From contig NZ_MTHB01000204.1 of the NCBI RefSeq assembly GCF_002220365.1, forward strand, positions 1-64,000: 64,000 nucleotides of DNA. Direction: 5' to 3'. The notes below the pieces were generated by a model. The model was not told where the DNA came from, ran no database searches, and saw nothing but the letters and a program-made list of their open reading frames with translations. The stretch is from Caballeronia sordidicola. Lineage in GTDB: Bacteria > Pseudomonadota > Gammaproteobacteria > Burkholderiales > Burkholderiaceae. Positions 53,499 to 62,874 of this stretch are shown here, in pieces. Every line of letters starts with the position of its first letter. Position 1 is the first letter of the stretch. Position numbers and translations under genes: made by a program.

Positions 53499-54620
53499 TT
53501 ACTTGTCCAGCAGGATGCGCAGCATCCGGCGCAGCGGTTCCGCCGCGCCCCACAGCAACTGGTCACCGACCGTGAACGCCGACAGATATTCGCCGCCCAT
53601 GGCGAGCTTACGCAAGCGGCCGACCGGCACCGTCAACGAACCCGTGACCACCGCCGGCGACAAATCGCGCATCGATGCTTCGCGTTCGTTCGGGACAACC
53701 TTCACCCAATCGTTCGCCGATGCCAAAATGCCGTGCAATTCGTCCAGCGGCACGTCTTTCTTGAGCTTGATGGTCAGCGCCTGCGAGTGGCAGCGCATGG
53801 CGCCAATCCGCACGCACAAGCCGTCTACAGGGACCGAACCCGGCTCGTCCATGGCAGGCAATCCGAGAATCTTGTTGGTTTCCGCGCCGCCCTTCCATTC
53901 TTCCTTCGACATGCCGTTTCCGAGATCCTTGTCGATCCACGGAATCAGCGAGCCGGCCAGCGGCACGCCGAAGTTATCGACCGGCATACGCTCGCCGGAC
54001 ATGGCTGCCTGCACACGCTTGTCGATATCCAGAATGGCCGACGACGGGTCCGCCAGATCTTCCTTGGCCGCGCCATAAAGCACACCCATTTGCTGCAGCA
54101 GTTCGCGCATGTTCTGCGCGCCCGCGCCGGAAGCCGCCTGATACGTCATGGCGGTCGTCCATTCGACCAGGTTCTGATTAAACAAGCCGCCCAGCGCCAT
54201 CAGCATCAGGCTGACCGTGCAATTTCCGCCGATAAAATTCCGGCCGCCCTTGACCAGCGAATCCTTGATGACGCTCAGGTTCACCGGATCGAGAATGATG
54301 ACCGCGTCGTCCTTCATGCGCAGCGACGAAGCCGCGTCGATCCAATAACCCTTCCAGCCTGCCGCGCGCAGCTTCGGGAACACCTCGTTGGTGTAATCGC
54401 CGCCCTGGCACGTGATGATGACGTCGCACTTTTTCAGGTCGTCGATGCTTGTCGCATCCTTGAGTTTCGTCTCGTTTTTCGCGAACGACGGCGCATTGCC
54501 GCCCGCATTGCTGGTGCTGAAAAACACCGGTTCGATCAGGTCGAAATCGCCTTCCTGCTGCATGCGTTGCATCAGGACGCTGCCGACCATGCCGCGCCAA
54601 CCAACGAGACCTACGTTCAT
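53499..54620 (-). CDS. asd: Aspartate-semialdehyde dehydrogenase
   Basis: Reduces beta-aspartyl phosphate with NADPH at the branch point to lysine/DAP, threonine and methionine. The product has 373 residues from ATG 54620, with the nucleotide loop MNVGLVGWRGMVGSVL, the catalytic Cys134 in FIGGNCTVSLML, and QAASGAGAQNMRELL. The open frame extends upstream to 54701 without homology. Conserved leuB-asd-fimV order; it feeds metZ further downstream. Confidence 0.97.
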   Translation of the reverse strand: MNVGLVGWRGMVGSVLMQRMQQEGDFDLIEPVFFSTSNAGGNAPSFAKNETKLKDATSIDDLKKCDVIITCQGGDYTNEVFPKLRAAGWKGYWIDAASSLRMKDDAVIILDPVNLSVIKDSLVKGGRNFIGGNCTVSLMLMALGGLFNQNLVEWTTAMTYQAASGAGAQNMRELLQQMGVLYGAAKEDLADPSSAILDIDKRVQAAMSGERMPVDNFGVPLAGSLIPWIDKDLGNGMSKEEWKGGAETNKILGLPAMDEPGSVPVDGLCVRIGAMRCHSQALTIKLKKDVPLDELHGILASANDWVKVVPNEREASMRDLSPAVVTGSLTVPVGRLRKLAMGGEYLSAFTVGDQLLWGAAEPLRRMLRILLDK

Positions 54621-55096
54621 GACTAACCTTATGTGTGGACACTTCCCCGCTTGGGCCTGACCCTCCGCCGGCGTGACCGCGCGGGGAAGATGGGCGGACA
54701 CGACGGGCGATCAGCTGAACGTGATCGTTTTGAGGGAAATGGTTTTCGTAATGCGTTTGGACAGCGCAACCGTACCCAGATGCGTGTCCAGACGTGTAAT
54801 GGCGAGACGAGTCGTGCGGGCGCCTGAGCTAATGCCGCCGCATGAAATCGAGTCCAGAGAGATTGAAGAGATCTTCGCCATAACAAAAGAGTCTACACGA
54901 TAACCCGCATATTCGTCCCTCCGCGCGAGCGTTCCACGCCTTTTGACGTGGTTCGTGCGCTAAAAGCGCCGAATCGAGATGAAATATCGCGATCGGCGGC
55001 ATCCGACAAAGATGTCCGCCGCGAGACGCTTTTCCACCGGAATTTTTCGCTGACGCGTATGGCCGACTCGTCCGATGAAAAAGCGCGTTGCCCGAC
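54621..55096. other. Intergenic stretch between leuB and asd
   Basis: This 476-bp stretch between two minus-strand genes has no credible gene: frames of 64-111 codons in it are Arg-rich shadows. It probably holds the asd promoter near 54630-54900, but I see no hexamer pair strong enough to list. Confidence 0.4.
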
Positions 55097-56164
55097 TTAA
55101 AGCGCCGCGATAACCGCGTCGCCCATTTCCGTCGTGCCGACCGTACGGCCGTCCGGCGTCGCAATGTCGCCGGTACGCAGACCCTGTGCGAGTACCTTCT
55201 TCACCGCCGTTTCGATCCGGTCAGCCTGCTCGGGCTTACCGAGCGAGTAGCGCAGCATCATGGCGGCCGAGAGGATGGTCGCCAGCGGATTTGCCACGCC
55301 CTTGCCGGCGATATCCGGTGCCGAACCATGCGACGGCTCGTACAAGCCCTTGTTGTTTTTATCGAGCGAGGCGGACGGCAACATGCCGATGGAACCCGTC
55401 AGCATGGCCGCTTCGTCGGAGAGAATGTCGCCGAACATGTTGCCGGTCACCACCACGTCGAACGCCTTCGGGGCCTTCACCAACTGCATGGCCGCGTTGT
55501 CCACGTACATGTGCGACAGCTCGACGTCCGCATATTCCTTCGAAACGTCAATCATCACGTCGCGCCAGAATTGCGACGTTTCGAGCACGTTGGCTTTATC
55601 GACGCTCGTCAGCTTCTTCGTGCGTTTTTGCGCGGCCTGAAAGGCCACATGCGCAATCCGACGCACTTCCGGCTCCGAATAACGCATGGTGTCGAAGCCT
55701 TCCTTCGCGCCTTCGAACAAGCCATCCGGCGATGAACGCACGCCGCGCGGCTGGCCGAAATAGATATCGCCGTTCAGTTCTCGGATGATCAGGATGTCCA
55801 GCCCAGCCACGATCTCCGGCTTCAGCGACGAAGCCGCCGTCAATTGCGGATAACAGATAGCCGGACGGAAGTTCGCGAACAATTGCAGGTGCTTGCGCAG
55901 ACCCAGGATGGCTTGCTCCGGACGCAGCGGGCGTTCGAGCGAATCGTATTTCCAGTCGCCCACGGCGCCGAACAGGATCGCGTCCGATGCCTTTGCCAGC
56001 GCGAGCGTCGCTTCCGGCAGCGGATGGCCGCTCGCCTCGTAGCCCGCGCCGCCCACCGGCGCTTCTTCGAGCTCGAATTTTTCGTCGAGCGCGCTCAGGA
56101 CCTTGACGGCTTCCTTGATGATCTCCGGACCGATTCCATCGCCGGGCAGCACTGCAATCTTCAT
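55097..56164 (-). CDS. leuB: 3-isopropylmalate dehydrogenase
   Basis: Oxidative decarboxylation of 3-isopropylmalate in leucine synthesis. The 355-residue product has PGDGIGPEIIKEAVKVL at the N-terminus, the signature ... NMFGDILSDEAAMLTGSIGMLPSASL and the EPSHGSAPDIAGKGVANP loop. Start MKIAVLPGDG is canonical. Last gene of the leuC-entericidin-leuD-leuB transcript. Confidence 0.98.
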   Translation of the reverse strand: MKIAVLPGDGIGPEIIKEAVKVLSALDEKFELEEAPVGGAGYEASGHPLPEATLALAKASDAILFGAVGDWKYDSLERPLRPEQAILGLRKHLQLFANFRPAICYPQLTAASSLKPEIVAGLDILIIRELNGDIYFGQPRGVRSSPDGLFEGAKEGFDTMRYSEPEVRRIAHVAFQAAQKRTKKLTSVDKANVLETSQFWRDVMIDVSKEYADVELSHMYVDNAAMQLVKAPKAFDVVVTGNMFGDILSDEAAMLTGSIGMLPSASLDKNNKGLYEPSHGSAPDIAGKGVANPLATILSAAMMLRYSLGKPEQADRIETAVKKVLAQGLRTGDIATPDGRTVGTTEMGDAVIAAL

Positions 56165-56214
56165 GGTGTTTCCTTTTTCTTTGTTGATTCGTACGCGTTC
56201 GTGCTTGCTCGCAC

Positions 56215-56865
56215 TTATCCGACGAGGCGGTTATTCAACCACGGCTGCTTCACGAGGCGCTCGTTCTCGAATTGCTTGATCTTGTCGGCATGGCGCAGCG
56301 TCAGCGCGATGTCGTCGAACCCGTTCAGCAGGCAGAACTTGCGGAATCCCGGCACTTCGAACGGATATTGCGTTCCGTCGCCGGTCAGCACAACCTGGCG
56401 CTCCAGATCAACCGTCAGCTTGAAACCGTTGAACGCGTAGGTTTCGTTGAACAGCTTGTCGACCTGGCTTTCGGTCAGGACGATCGGCAGCAGGCCATTC
56501 TTGAAGCAGTTGTTGTAGAAGATATCGGCGAAACTCGGCGCGATGATCGCGCGGAAACCGTACTGGTCCAGCGCCCAGGGCGCGTGCTCGCGCGAGCTGC
56601 CGCAGCCGAAATTCTTGCGCGTCAGCAGGATCGACGCGCCTTGGTAGCGCGGCTGGTTCAGCACGAAATCCGGATTCAGCGGCCGGTTCGAGTTGTCCTG
56701 GCCGGGCTGGCCGACATCGAGATAACGCCATTCGTCGAAGGCGTTCGGGCCGAAACCCGTGCGCTTGATCGACTTGAGAAACTGCTTCGGAATGATCGCG
56801 TCCGTGTCGACGTTGTCGCGATCCAGCGGCGCCACGAGCCCGCTATGTACGATGAATTTTTCCAT
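56215..56865 (-). CDS. leuD: 3-isopropylmalate dehydratase small subunit
   Basis: Swivel-domain partner of LeuC that isomerises 2- to 3-isopropylmalate. The 216-residue product has DTDAIIPKQFLKSIKRTGFG and GCGSSREHAPWAL. Start MEKFIVHSGLVAPLDRDNVD is canonical. A small entericidin gene lies between it and leuC. Confidence 0.98.
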   Translation of the reverse strand: MEKFIVHSGLVAPLDRDNVDTDAIIPKQFLKSIKRTGFGPNAFDEWRYLDVGQPGQDNSNRPLNPDFVLNQPRYQGASILLTRKNFGCGSSREHAPWALDQYGFRAIIAPSFADIFYNNCFKNGLLPIVLTESQVDKLFNETYAFNGFKLTVDLERQVVLTGDGTQYPFEVPGFRKFCLLNGFDDIALTLRHADKIKQFENERLVKQPWLNNRLVG

Positions 56866-56909
56866 GATGCGTTACCGGTTTGGTTTGCCTGACCGTTCTT
56901 TGGAGCCGC

Positions 56910-57041
56910 TTACTTGTCGGCCGCGTTGCTGATCGAGTTGCCGAGGTGATGCAGATCCTCGCCGAAACCGTGGACCGTATTGCAGCCCGCAGTGCCGGTG
57001 ACGACCGCGATCAACGCCAGCAGAGTAAAGACGCGCTTCAT
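56910..57041 (-). CDS. Entericidin A/B-family small lipoprotein
   Basis: A 43-codon gene between leuC and leuD. It reads MKRVFTLLALIAVVTGTAGC followed by NTVHGFGEDLHHLGNSISN. The first 19 residues form a lipoprotein signal peptide with lipobox T-A-G-C and lipidated Cys20, and the mature part is the amphipathic helix typical of entericidins. Its ATG shares ATGA with the leuC stop, so translation is coupled to leuC. Entericidins in E. coli are a small toxin/antidote lipoprotein pair; only one is present here and its role is unknown. Confidence 0.9.
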   Translation of the reverse strand: MKRVFTLLALIAVVTGTAGCNTVHGFGEDLHHLGNSISNAADK

Positions 57042-58447
57042 GCCAGTTCGCGGATATCGACGAAGTGACCTTCAATAGCCGCCGCAGCCGCCATTGCCGG
57101 ACTTACCAGATGCGTACGGCCGCCCGCACCCTGACGCCCTTCGAAGTTCCGGTTCGACGTCGACGCGCAGCGCTCGCCCGGCTCCAGCCTGTCGGCGTTC
57201 ATGGCGAGGCACATCGAGCAGCCGGGTTCTCGCCACTGGAAGCCCGCGTCGAGGAACACCTTGTCGAGCCCTTCGCGTTCCGCCTGCGCCTTCACGAGAC
57301 CGGAACCCGGCACGACCATGGCCAGGCGGATGCTCGGCGCCACGCGGCGGCCGAGTGTCTTCACCACATACGCCGCGGCGCGCAGGTCTTCGATCCGCGC
57401 ATTCGTGCACGAGCCGATGAAAATCTTGTCCGGCTTGATCGACTGCATCGGCGTGTTCGGTTCGAGCGCCATGTACTTCAGCGCGCGTTCGATCGCATCG
57501 CGCTTGACCGGGTCTTTTTCGCGTTCAGGATCCGGCACGCGGCCGTCGATGGACGTGACCATTTCCGGCGACGTGCCCCACGTCACTTGCGGAACGATTT
57601 CAGCCGCATTCAGCTCCACCACGCGATCAAACTTCGCGCCCGGATCGGACGTGAAGGTGCGCCAGTAGGTGGCTGCCTGCTCGAACTCCGCGCCGTGCGG
57701 CGAGTACGGACGATCTTTCAGGTAGTTGATGGTGGTTTCGTCAACGGCGACCATCCCAGCCCGCGCGCCCGCTTCGATCGCCATGTTGCAGACTGTCATG
57801 CGGCCTTCCATCGACAACGCCCGGATGGTCGAACCACCGAACTCGATGGCGTACCCATTGCCGCCCGCCGTCCCAATCTTGCCGATAATCGCCAGCACGA
57901 TGTCCTTCGCGGTGCAGCCGCGCGGCAGCGGTCCTTCGACCTTGACGAGCAAGTTCTTGCTCTTCTTTTGCAGCAGCGTTTGCGTGGCGAGGACGTGCTC
58001 GACTTCCGACGTACCGATGCCATGCGCCAGTGCGCCGAACGCTCCGTGCGTGGAGGTATGCGAGTCGCCGCAGACTATTGTCATTCCCGGCAGCGTGGCG
58101 CCCTGCTCCGGCCCGATGATGTGCACGATGCCCTGACGCAGATCATTCATCTTGAACTGCGTGATGCCGTAGGCGTCGCAGTTGTTGTCGAGCGTGTCGA
58201 CTTGCAGCTTCGAGATCGGGTCAGCGATGCCGTGCGAGCGGTCGGTGGTGGGCACGTTGTGGTCCGACACCGCCAGGTTCGCGCTGATCCGCCACACCGG
58301 CCGTTCGGCCAGTTTCAGACCCTCGAACGCTTGCGGGCTGGTCACTTCGTGGAGCAAATGACGGTCGATGTAGAGGATGGACGTACCGTCTTCCTCGGTG
58401 TGGATCACATGCGAGTTCCACAACTTGTCGTACAGGGTCTGGGCCAT
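57038..58447 (-). CDS. leuC: 3-isopropylmalate dehydratase large subunit
   Basis: Aconitase-family [4Fe-4S] enzyme acting with LeuD. The 469-residue product has the cluster cysteines in FIGSCTNARIEDL and CSMCLAMN, and the GDSHTSTHGAFGALAHGIGTSEVEHVLATQ signature region. Start MAQTLYDKLWNSHVIH is canonical. First gene of the leu transcript. Confidence 0.98.
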   Translation of the reverse strand: MAQTLYDKLWNSHVIHTEEDGTSILYIDRHLLHEVTSPQAFEGLKLAERPVWRISANLAVSDHNVPTTDRSHGIADPISKLQVDTLDNNCDAYGITQFKMNDLRQGIVHIIGPEQGATLPGMTIVCGDSHTSTHGAFGALAHGIGTSEVEHVLATQTLLQKKSKNLLVKVEGPLPRGCTAKDIVLAIIGKIGTAGGNGYAIEFGGSTIRALSMEGRMTVCNMAIEAGARAGMVAVDETTINYLKDRPYSPHGAEFEQAATYWRTFTSDPGAKFDRVVELNAAEIVPQVTWGTSPEMVTSIDGRVPDPEREKDPVKRDAIERALKYMALEPNTPMQSIKPDKIFIGSCTNARIEDLRAAAYVVKTLGRRVAPSIRLAMVVPGSGLVKAQAEREGLDKVFLDAGFQWREPGCSMCLAMNADRLEPGERCASTSNRNFEGRQGAGGRTHLVSPAMAAAAAIEGHFVDIRELA

Positions 58448-58795
58448 GGTCTTTTCAGGTGTTGTGACTGCGGGGGTGTTTTTTCGTTTGATGATTATGC
58501 CACGCAGAACAGCGCATTGCGCTAGTGATTCAAGAAAAAACTGATATAAAACAGTGCGTTAGGGTGGTAGTGGAGCTACCTGCATGGGGAGTACCGGGAT
58601 GGACGGATCACCGGAATGCAGAAAAGAATCAGCCGTTTAGCAGCGTCGCCGGCCTGTTAAGGAAGCAAATCAGGAGAAGTCAGCGGGTGGAATAACAGCC
58701 TGACAGCGGCGCATTATTTTCGTCTTGACCTGTCATATCCGGATTCTCAGTGACGGCGTGTAGAAACCTTGCCCAGGACGCAAACTTCCGGACAT
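58448..58795. promoter_or_regulatory. leuC upstream region
   Basis: The stretch between ppk2 and leuC has no gene. An inverted repeat ACTG-N8-CAGT at 58540-58555, with an AT-rich centre, lies about 95 bp before leuC. A CATAAT near 58497-58502 on the minus strand could be the -10 box. The spacing fits a LysR-type (LeuO/LeuR-like) or Lrp site. No leucine-rich leader peptide was found, so control by attenuation is not supported. Confidence 0.4.
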
Positions 58796-58831
58796 AAAAA
58801 ATGGGTGTAAGCGATGACTGCGCCTACACCC
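58796..58831 (-). terminator. Terminator of ppk2
   Basis: On the minus strand GGGTGTA(GGCG) pairs with (CGCT)TACACCC, followed by ATTTTTT. It lies 34 bp after the ppk2 stop. Confidence 0.88.
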
Positions 58832-58864
58832 GTTGAATGGTTCGAAAACCCCTCGAACACCTGT

Positions 58865-59941
58865 CTACAAAGCCCGTCCCACGATCAACGGATCGACCAG
58901 GCCGATAGCGCGAACATCCCGGTTCGCATACGGCAGCTTGTGCAGGATATGACGCATGGCGTTGAGCCGCGCTCGCTTTTTACAGTCCGAGCGGACCACC
59001 GCCCACGGAGAATCCGCGGTATCGGTCTGCGCGAACATGGCTTCCTTGGCGTCCGTGTATTCGTTCCACTTATCCAGCGACGCAAGATCCACAGGGCTGA
59101 GCTTCCATTGCTTGAGCGGATGAATCTCGCGCTCCTTGAAACGCCGGCGCTGTTCTTCCTGGCTCACGGAAAACCAGAACTTGACGACGTGCATACCGCT
59201 TCGAACGAGTTGCCGTTCGAACTCGGGCACCTGCTGCATGAAGTCGTTGTACTCGTGTTCCGAGCAAAATCCCATGACCCTTTCAACGCCCGCACGGTTG
59301 TACCAGGAGCGATCGAACAGCACGATTTCGCCCGATGTCGGCAAGTGTTGAACGTACCGCTGGAAGTACCATTGGCCGCGCTCCGACTCGGTCGGTTTTT
59401 CGAGCGCGACGACACGCGCACCACGCGGATTCATGTGCTCCATAAAACGCTTGATGGCGCCGCCCTTACCCGCAGCGTCTCGCCCTTCGAACAGGATCAC
59501 CAGACGCTGGCCTGTCTCCCGCACCCACGCCTGCAGCTTCAGCAATTCGACTTGCAACGCATACTTTTGCTTTTCATACGCGTGGCGCGACATCAGGTTC
59601 CGATACGGATACCCGCCGCCACGCCAGTCACGCGACAGTTCGTCGTCGGGATGCCGCGATGCGCGCGCATGCCAAATTGCCGGATCACCCTCCAGCATGA
59701 CGCTGCGCAGAGCGGTCGTTTCATCGGGTGAGAGGCCGCTCATCAATGTCTTGATAGTGTCCATCAGCGTACCCGGGTCCGGCGTACCACCAGTGGACAA
59801 CACGTGTTGCAAAGTGCTTGAAATTTGCTCGTTGGCCGCCTGGACAGCGCGGCCGGTTTCATCGATCCGTGTGGCGCGCAAAGTACTGGTCTCCAATACG
59901 TCGCCGCGCGCGACGCTTCGCACATCGTGCTGTGATGTCAA
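58865..59941 (-). CDS. ppk2: Polyphosphate kinase 2 family protein
   Basis: PPK2 enzymes transfer phosphate between polyphosphate and nucleotides, mostly making NTPs or NDPs from poly-P. The 358-residue product has the Walker A EGRDAAGKGGAIKRFMEHMNPRG at about 153-175, the lid arginines in ERGQWYFQRYVQHLP, the Walker B-like FDRSWYNRAGVERVMGFC and WKLSPVDLASLDKWNEYTDAKEAMF. An extra N-terminal region of about 110 residues is weakly conserved. Single transcription unit with its own terminator. Confidence 0.94.
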   Translation of the reverse strand: MTSQHDVRSVARGDVLETSTLRATRIDETGRAVQAANEQISSTLQHVLSTGGTPDPGTLMDTIKTLMSGLSPDETTALRSVMLEGDPAIWHARASRHPDDELSRDWRGGGYPYRNLMSRHAYEKQKYALQVELLKLQAWVRETGQRLVILFEGRDAAGKGGAIKRFMEHMNPRGARVVALEKPTESERGQWYFQRYVQHLPTSGEIVLFDRSWYNRAGVERVMGFCSEHEYNDFMQQVPEFERQLVRSGMHVVKFWFSVSQEEQRRRFKEREIHPLKQWKLSPVDLASLDKWNEYTDAKEAMFAQTDTADSPWAVVRSDCKKRARLNAMRHILHKLPYANRDVRAIGLVDPLIVGRAL

Positions 59942-59999
59942 AGTCTGTTCCCTATAACTGCGCGTCCCGCCTCTCAGGTTTAAACGAGGCGCTGCCTGC

Positions 60000-60221
60000 T
60001 TAAGCCGGCGTCGCGGCCTTCTTCAAGACAACATAGAGCTTGTCCTTCAAAAGCAGCTTTTCCTTCTTGAGCGTTTCGATGGTCTGGCTGTCCGCGGGCA
60101 GCGGCCCAGCCTCCATATTCTTGATCTGGTGATCGAGTTCGTTGTGACGCTGAAACAGTCGAGCGAAGTGCGCATCTTCCGTCTTGAGCGTAGAAATCAA
60201 ATCGCGAAATTCTGGAAACAT
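60000..60221 (-). CDS. YdcH family protein (DUF465)
   Basis: A small helical protein of unknown function. The real start is ATG 60221, 6 nt after GAGGAGC, giving 73 residues that begin MFPEFRDLISTLKTEDAHFA and continue as a coiled-coil (RLFQRHNELDHQIKNMEAG ... ETLKKEKLLLKDKLYVVL). Longer frames upstream are unconserved. Confidence 0.92.
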   Translation of the reverse strand: MFPEFRDLISTLKTEDAHFARLFQRHNELDHQIKNMEAGPLPADSQTIETLKKEKLLLKDKLYVVLKKAATPA

Positions 60222-60407
60222 CGGTAGCTCCTCATGCAGTTTGCGGGGAAATGCCGCAAGGTCAGTAAGCCTGGATATCTTGGCATTACTACACAAGTCC
60301 CGTGTTGACAAAGCTCGTGTTTGCGTGAGTTTTGGCTTGACCAGGTGGGGTGCGGGAATAGGACGAAGATCAAACAGCGGATCGAGAACAATCAGGCCCA
60401 AGAATGC

Positions 60408-60438
60408 AAAAGCCCCGGCAGACATCTGCAGGGGCTTT
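60408..60438 (-). terminator. Terminator after gltA
   Basis: On the minus strand AAAGCCCC pairs with GGGGCTTT around a 13-nt loop containing TGCAGATGTCTGC pairing, then TTTTGC. It lies 26 bp after the gltA stop. Confidence 0.88.
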
Positions 60439-60463
60439 CTTCAAATCCACTACTTAATGCAAC

Positions 60464-61765
60464 TTACCGCTTATCAATCGCCTTCGCTTCGCGCGGCGTT
60501 TCACCGATGAACAACTGACGCGGACGGCCAATCTTCTGTTCCGGATCAGCGATCATTTCGTTCCACTGTGCAATCCAGCCCACCGTACGCGCCATTGCGA
60601 AGACGCATGTGAACATGGCTGTCGGAATGCCCAGCGCACGCTGAACAATACCCGAATAGAAATCGACATTCGGATACAGCTTACGCGACACAAAATACTC
60701 ATCTTCCAGCGCAATCTTTTCCAGCGCCATTGCCAGCTTGAACAACGGGTCATCATGCAGACCGAGTTCTTCGAGCACTTCATGGCACGTTTCACGCATC
60801 AACTTCGCGCGCGGATCGTAGTTCTTGTAAACGCGATGCCCGAAGCCCATCAGCTTCACGCCCGAGTTCTTGTCCTTCACCTGCTTGATGAATTCAGGAA
60901 TGTTGTCGACAGAGCCGATCTCTTCCAGCATGTTCAGCGCAGCTTCGTTAGCACCGCCATGCGCCGGGCCCCAAAGACAAGCAATGCCCGCAGCAATACA
61001 AGCAAACGGATTCGCACCCGACGACCCAGCCAGACGCACGGTCGACGTGGACGCATTCTGCTCATGGTCCGCATGCAGGATCAGGATCCGATCCAGCGCG
61101 CGCACGAGCACGTCGTTGACCTTGTACTCTTCGCACGGGTTCGAGAACATCATGTGCATGAAGTTCGCGCTATACGACAGGTCGTTCTTCGGATAAACGA
61201 ACGGCTGACCGATCGTGAACTTGTACGCCATCGCCACCAGCGTAGGCAGTTTCGCGATCATGCGAATGGCCGACACTTCGCGATGACGCGGGTCATTGAT
61301 ATTCAGCGAGTCATGATAGAACGCTGACAACGCACCGACGGCAGCCACGAGCACCGCCATCGGGTGCGCATCGCGACGAAAACCGCGGTAGAAGAAATGC
61401 ATCTGCTCGTGAACCATCGTGTGCTTCGTGACGGTTTCAACGAAGTCTTCCTTCTGCTTGGCCGTCGGCAGATCGCCATGCAGCAACGCATAGCAGGTCT
61501 CCATGAAGTCGGCCTTGACCGCGAGTTCCTCGATCGGATACCCGCGATACAGCAACTCACCCTTATCGCCGTCGATGTACGTAATTGCGGAATTGCACGC
61601 CGCCGTCGACATGAAGCCCGGATCGTACGTGAACTTGCCGGTCTGGCCGTACAGCTTGCGGATGTCGATTACGTCCGGGCCCAGGGTGCCCTTGTAGATC
61701 GGCATTTCAACGCTCGGCGAGTTGTCGCTGAACGATAGCGTGGCTTTAACATCTGACGGGGTCAT
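60464..61765 (-). CDS. gltA: Citrate synthase (type II, hexameric)
   Basis: Condenses oxaloacetate and acetyl-CoA. The 433-residue product has catalytic His residues in HADHEQNASTSTVRL and GPAHGGANEAAL, and the Asp in PNVDFYSGIV. The zinc-ribbon-free N-terminus and NADH-sensitive type fit proteobacterial GltA. GAGGAT precedes the ATG. It follows the sdh genes as in many beta-proteobacteria. Confidence 0.98.
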   Translation of the reverse strand: MTPSDVKATLSFSDNSPSVEMPIYKGTLGPDVIDIRKLYGQTGKFTYDPGFMSTAACNSAITYIDGDKGELLYRGYPIEELAVKADFMETCYALLHGDLPTAKQKEDFVETVTKHTMVHEQMHFFYRGFRRDAHPMAVLVAAVGALSAFYHDSLNINDPRHREVSAIRMIAKLPTLVAMAYKFTIGQPFVYPKNDLSYSANFMHMMFSNPCEEYKVNDVLVRALDRILILHADHEQNASTSTVRLAGSSGANPFACIAAGIACLWGPAHGGANEAALNMLEEIGSVDNIPEFIKQVKDKNSGVKLMGFGHRVYKNYDPRAKLMRETCHEVLEELGLHDDPLFKLAMALEKIALEDEYFVSRKLYPNVDFYSGIVQRALGIPTAMFTCVFAMARTVGWIAQWNEMIADPEQKIGRPRQLFIGETPREAKAIDKR

Positions 61766-61867
61766 AGCACATCCTCAATCGAAGTATGGAAACAGGTTTT
61801 CGATAATTCGCACGACTCTTGCACGACCGCGTGGTCTGACTCAGTGGCCTTCACTCAATGGCCTGAC

Positions 61868-62140
61868 TCAGGCTGAGCGCAGCATCTCCAGCACGCGTGT
61901 CATATCCGGCGAGGCCAGTTCGCCATCCGGTTCCTTGCGTGCCAGCAGCAAGTCCATCAGGTCGTTGTCGCTCAGTTCCAGCAGTTGCGTCAGCACACCG
62001 ACGTCCGCGTCACTGAGGTCATGCTCATATCGGCTGAAAAAACGCTCGAAGATCAGATCGTTTTCCAGCAGACCGCGCCGCGCGCGCCAGCGAAGGCGTG
62101 CGCGGCGTAGAGGGTCGGACTGATGCCCGGAGTCATTCAT
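61868..62140 (-). CDS. sdhE: Succinate dehydrogenase assembly factor 2 (FAD assembly)
   Basis: Promotes covalent attachment of FAD to SdhA. The 90-residue product has the conserved RRGLLENDLIFERFF motif (equivalent to the RGxxE motif) and the C-terminal ELSDNDLMDLLLARKEP. I start at ATG 62140 (MNDSGHQSDPLRRARL), 15 bp after sdhB, not at the longer upstream frame. Confidence 0.94.
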   Translation of the reverse strand: MNDSGHQSDPLRRARLRWRARRGLLENDLIFERFFSRYEHDLSDADVGVLTQLLELSDNDLMDLLLARKEPDGELASPDMTRVLEMLRSA

Positions 62141-62154
62141 GACACAAGTCCTTC

Positions 62155-62859
62155 TCAGACAGCGCGGCGCACCATCAATTCTTTGATCTTGCCGATAGCT
62201 TTCGTGGGATTCAGTCCCTTCGGGCACACATCGACGCAATTCATGATGGTATGGCAACGGAACAGACGGTACGGATCTTCCAGGTTGTCGAGACGTTCAC
62301 CCGTCGCTTCATCACGGCTGTCTGCAATGAACCGATAGGCTTGCAACAAGCCCGCCGGACCCACGAACTTGTCCGGGTTCCACCAAAAGCTCGGGCATGA
62401 AGTCGAGCAGCTAGCACACAGGATGCACTCGTACAGGCCGTCGAGCTCGTCGCGCTCTTCAGGCGTTTGCAGACGCTCTTTTTCCGGCGGCGGCGTGTCG
62501 TTGATCAGGTACGGCTTGATCGAGTGATACTGGTTGAAAAACTGCGTGAAGTCGCAAATCAGGTCGCGCACGACGGGCAGGCCCGGCAGCGGACGCAACA
62601 CGATCTTCTGCGGCAGGTCGTTCATGTTCTGCAAGCAGGCCAGACCGTTCTTGCCGTTGATGTTCATGGCGTCCGAACCGCACACGCCTTCACGGCAGGA
62701 ACGGCGGAACGACAGTGTTTCGTCGACGGACTTCAGCTTCAGCAGTGCGTCCAGCAACATGCGCTCGTGCGAGTCGATCTCGATCTCATACGTCTGCATG
62801 CGGGGCGCTGCGTCCTTGTCCGGATCGTAGCGGTAGATTTCAAAAGTACGCTTTGCCAT
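62155..62859 (-). CDS. sdhB: Succinate dehydrogenase iron-sulfur subunit
   Basis: Carries electrons from FAD to ubiquinone in complex II. The 234-residue product has the [2Fe-2S] cysteines in SCREGVCGSDAMNINGKNGLAC, the [4Fe-4S] set in CILCASCSTSCP and the [3Fe-4S] set in CHTIMNCVDVCPKGLNP. It follows sdhA by 15 bp. Confidence 0.98.
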   Translation of the reverse strand: MAKRTFEIYRYDPDKDAAPRMQTYEIEIDSHERMLLDALLKLKSVDETLSFRRSCREGVCGSDAMNINGKNGLACLQNMNDLPQKIVLRPLPGLPVVRDLICDFTQFFNQYHSIKPYLINDTPPPEKERLQTPEERDELDGLYECILCASCSTSCPSFWWNPDKFVGPAGLLQAYRFIADSRDEATGERLDNLEDPYRLFRCHTIMNCVDVCPKGLNPTKAIGKIKELMVRRAV

Positions 62860-62874
62860 TTCGATTTCCTTGCC

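Noticed and set aside
57065..58525. 486-codon plus-strand open frame
   Set aside because: Antisense shadow of leuC; no domain signature.
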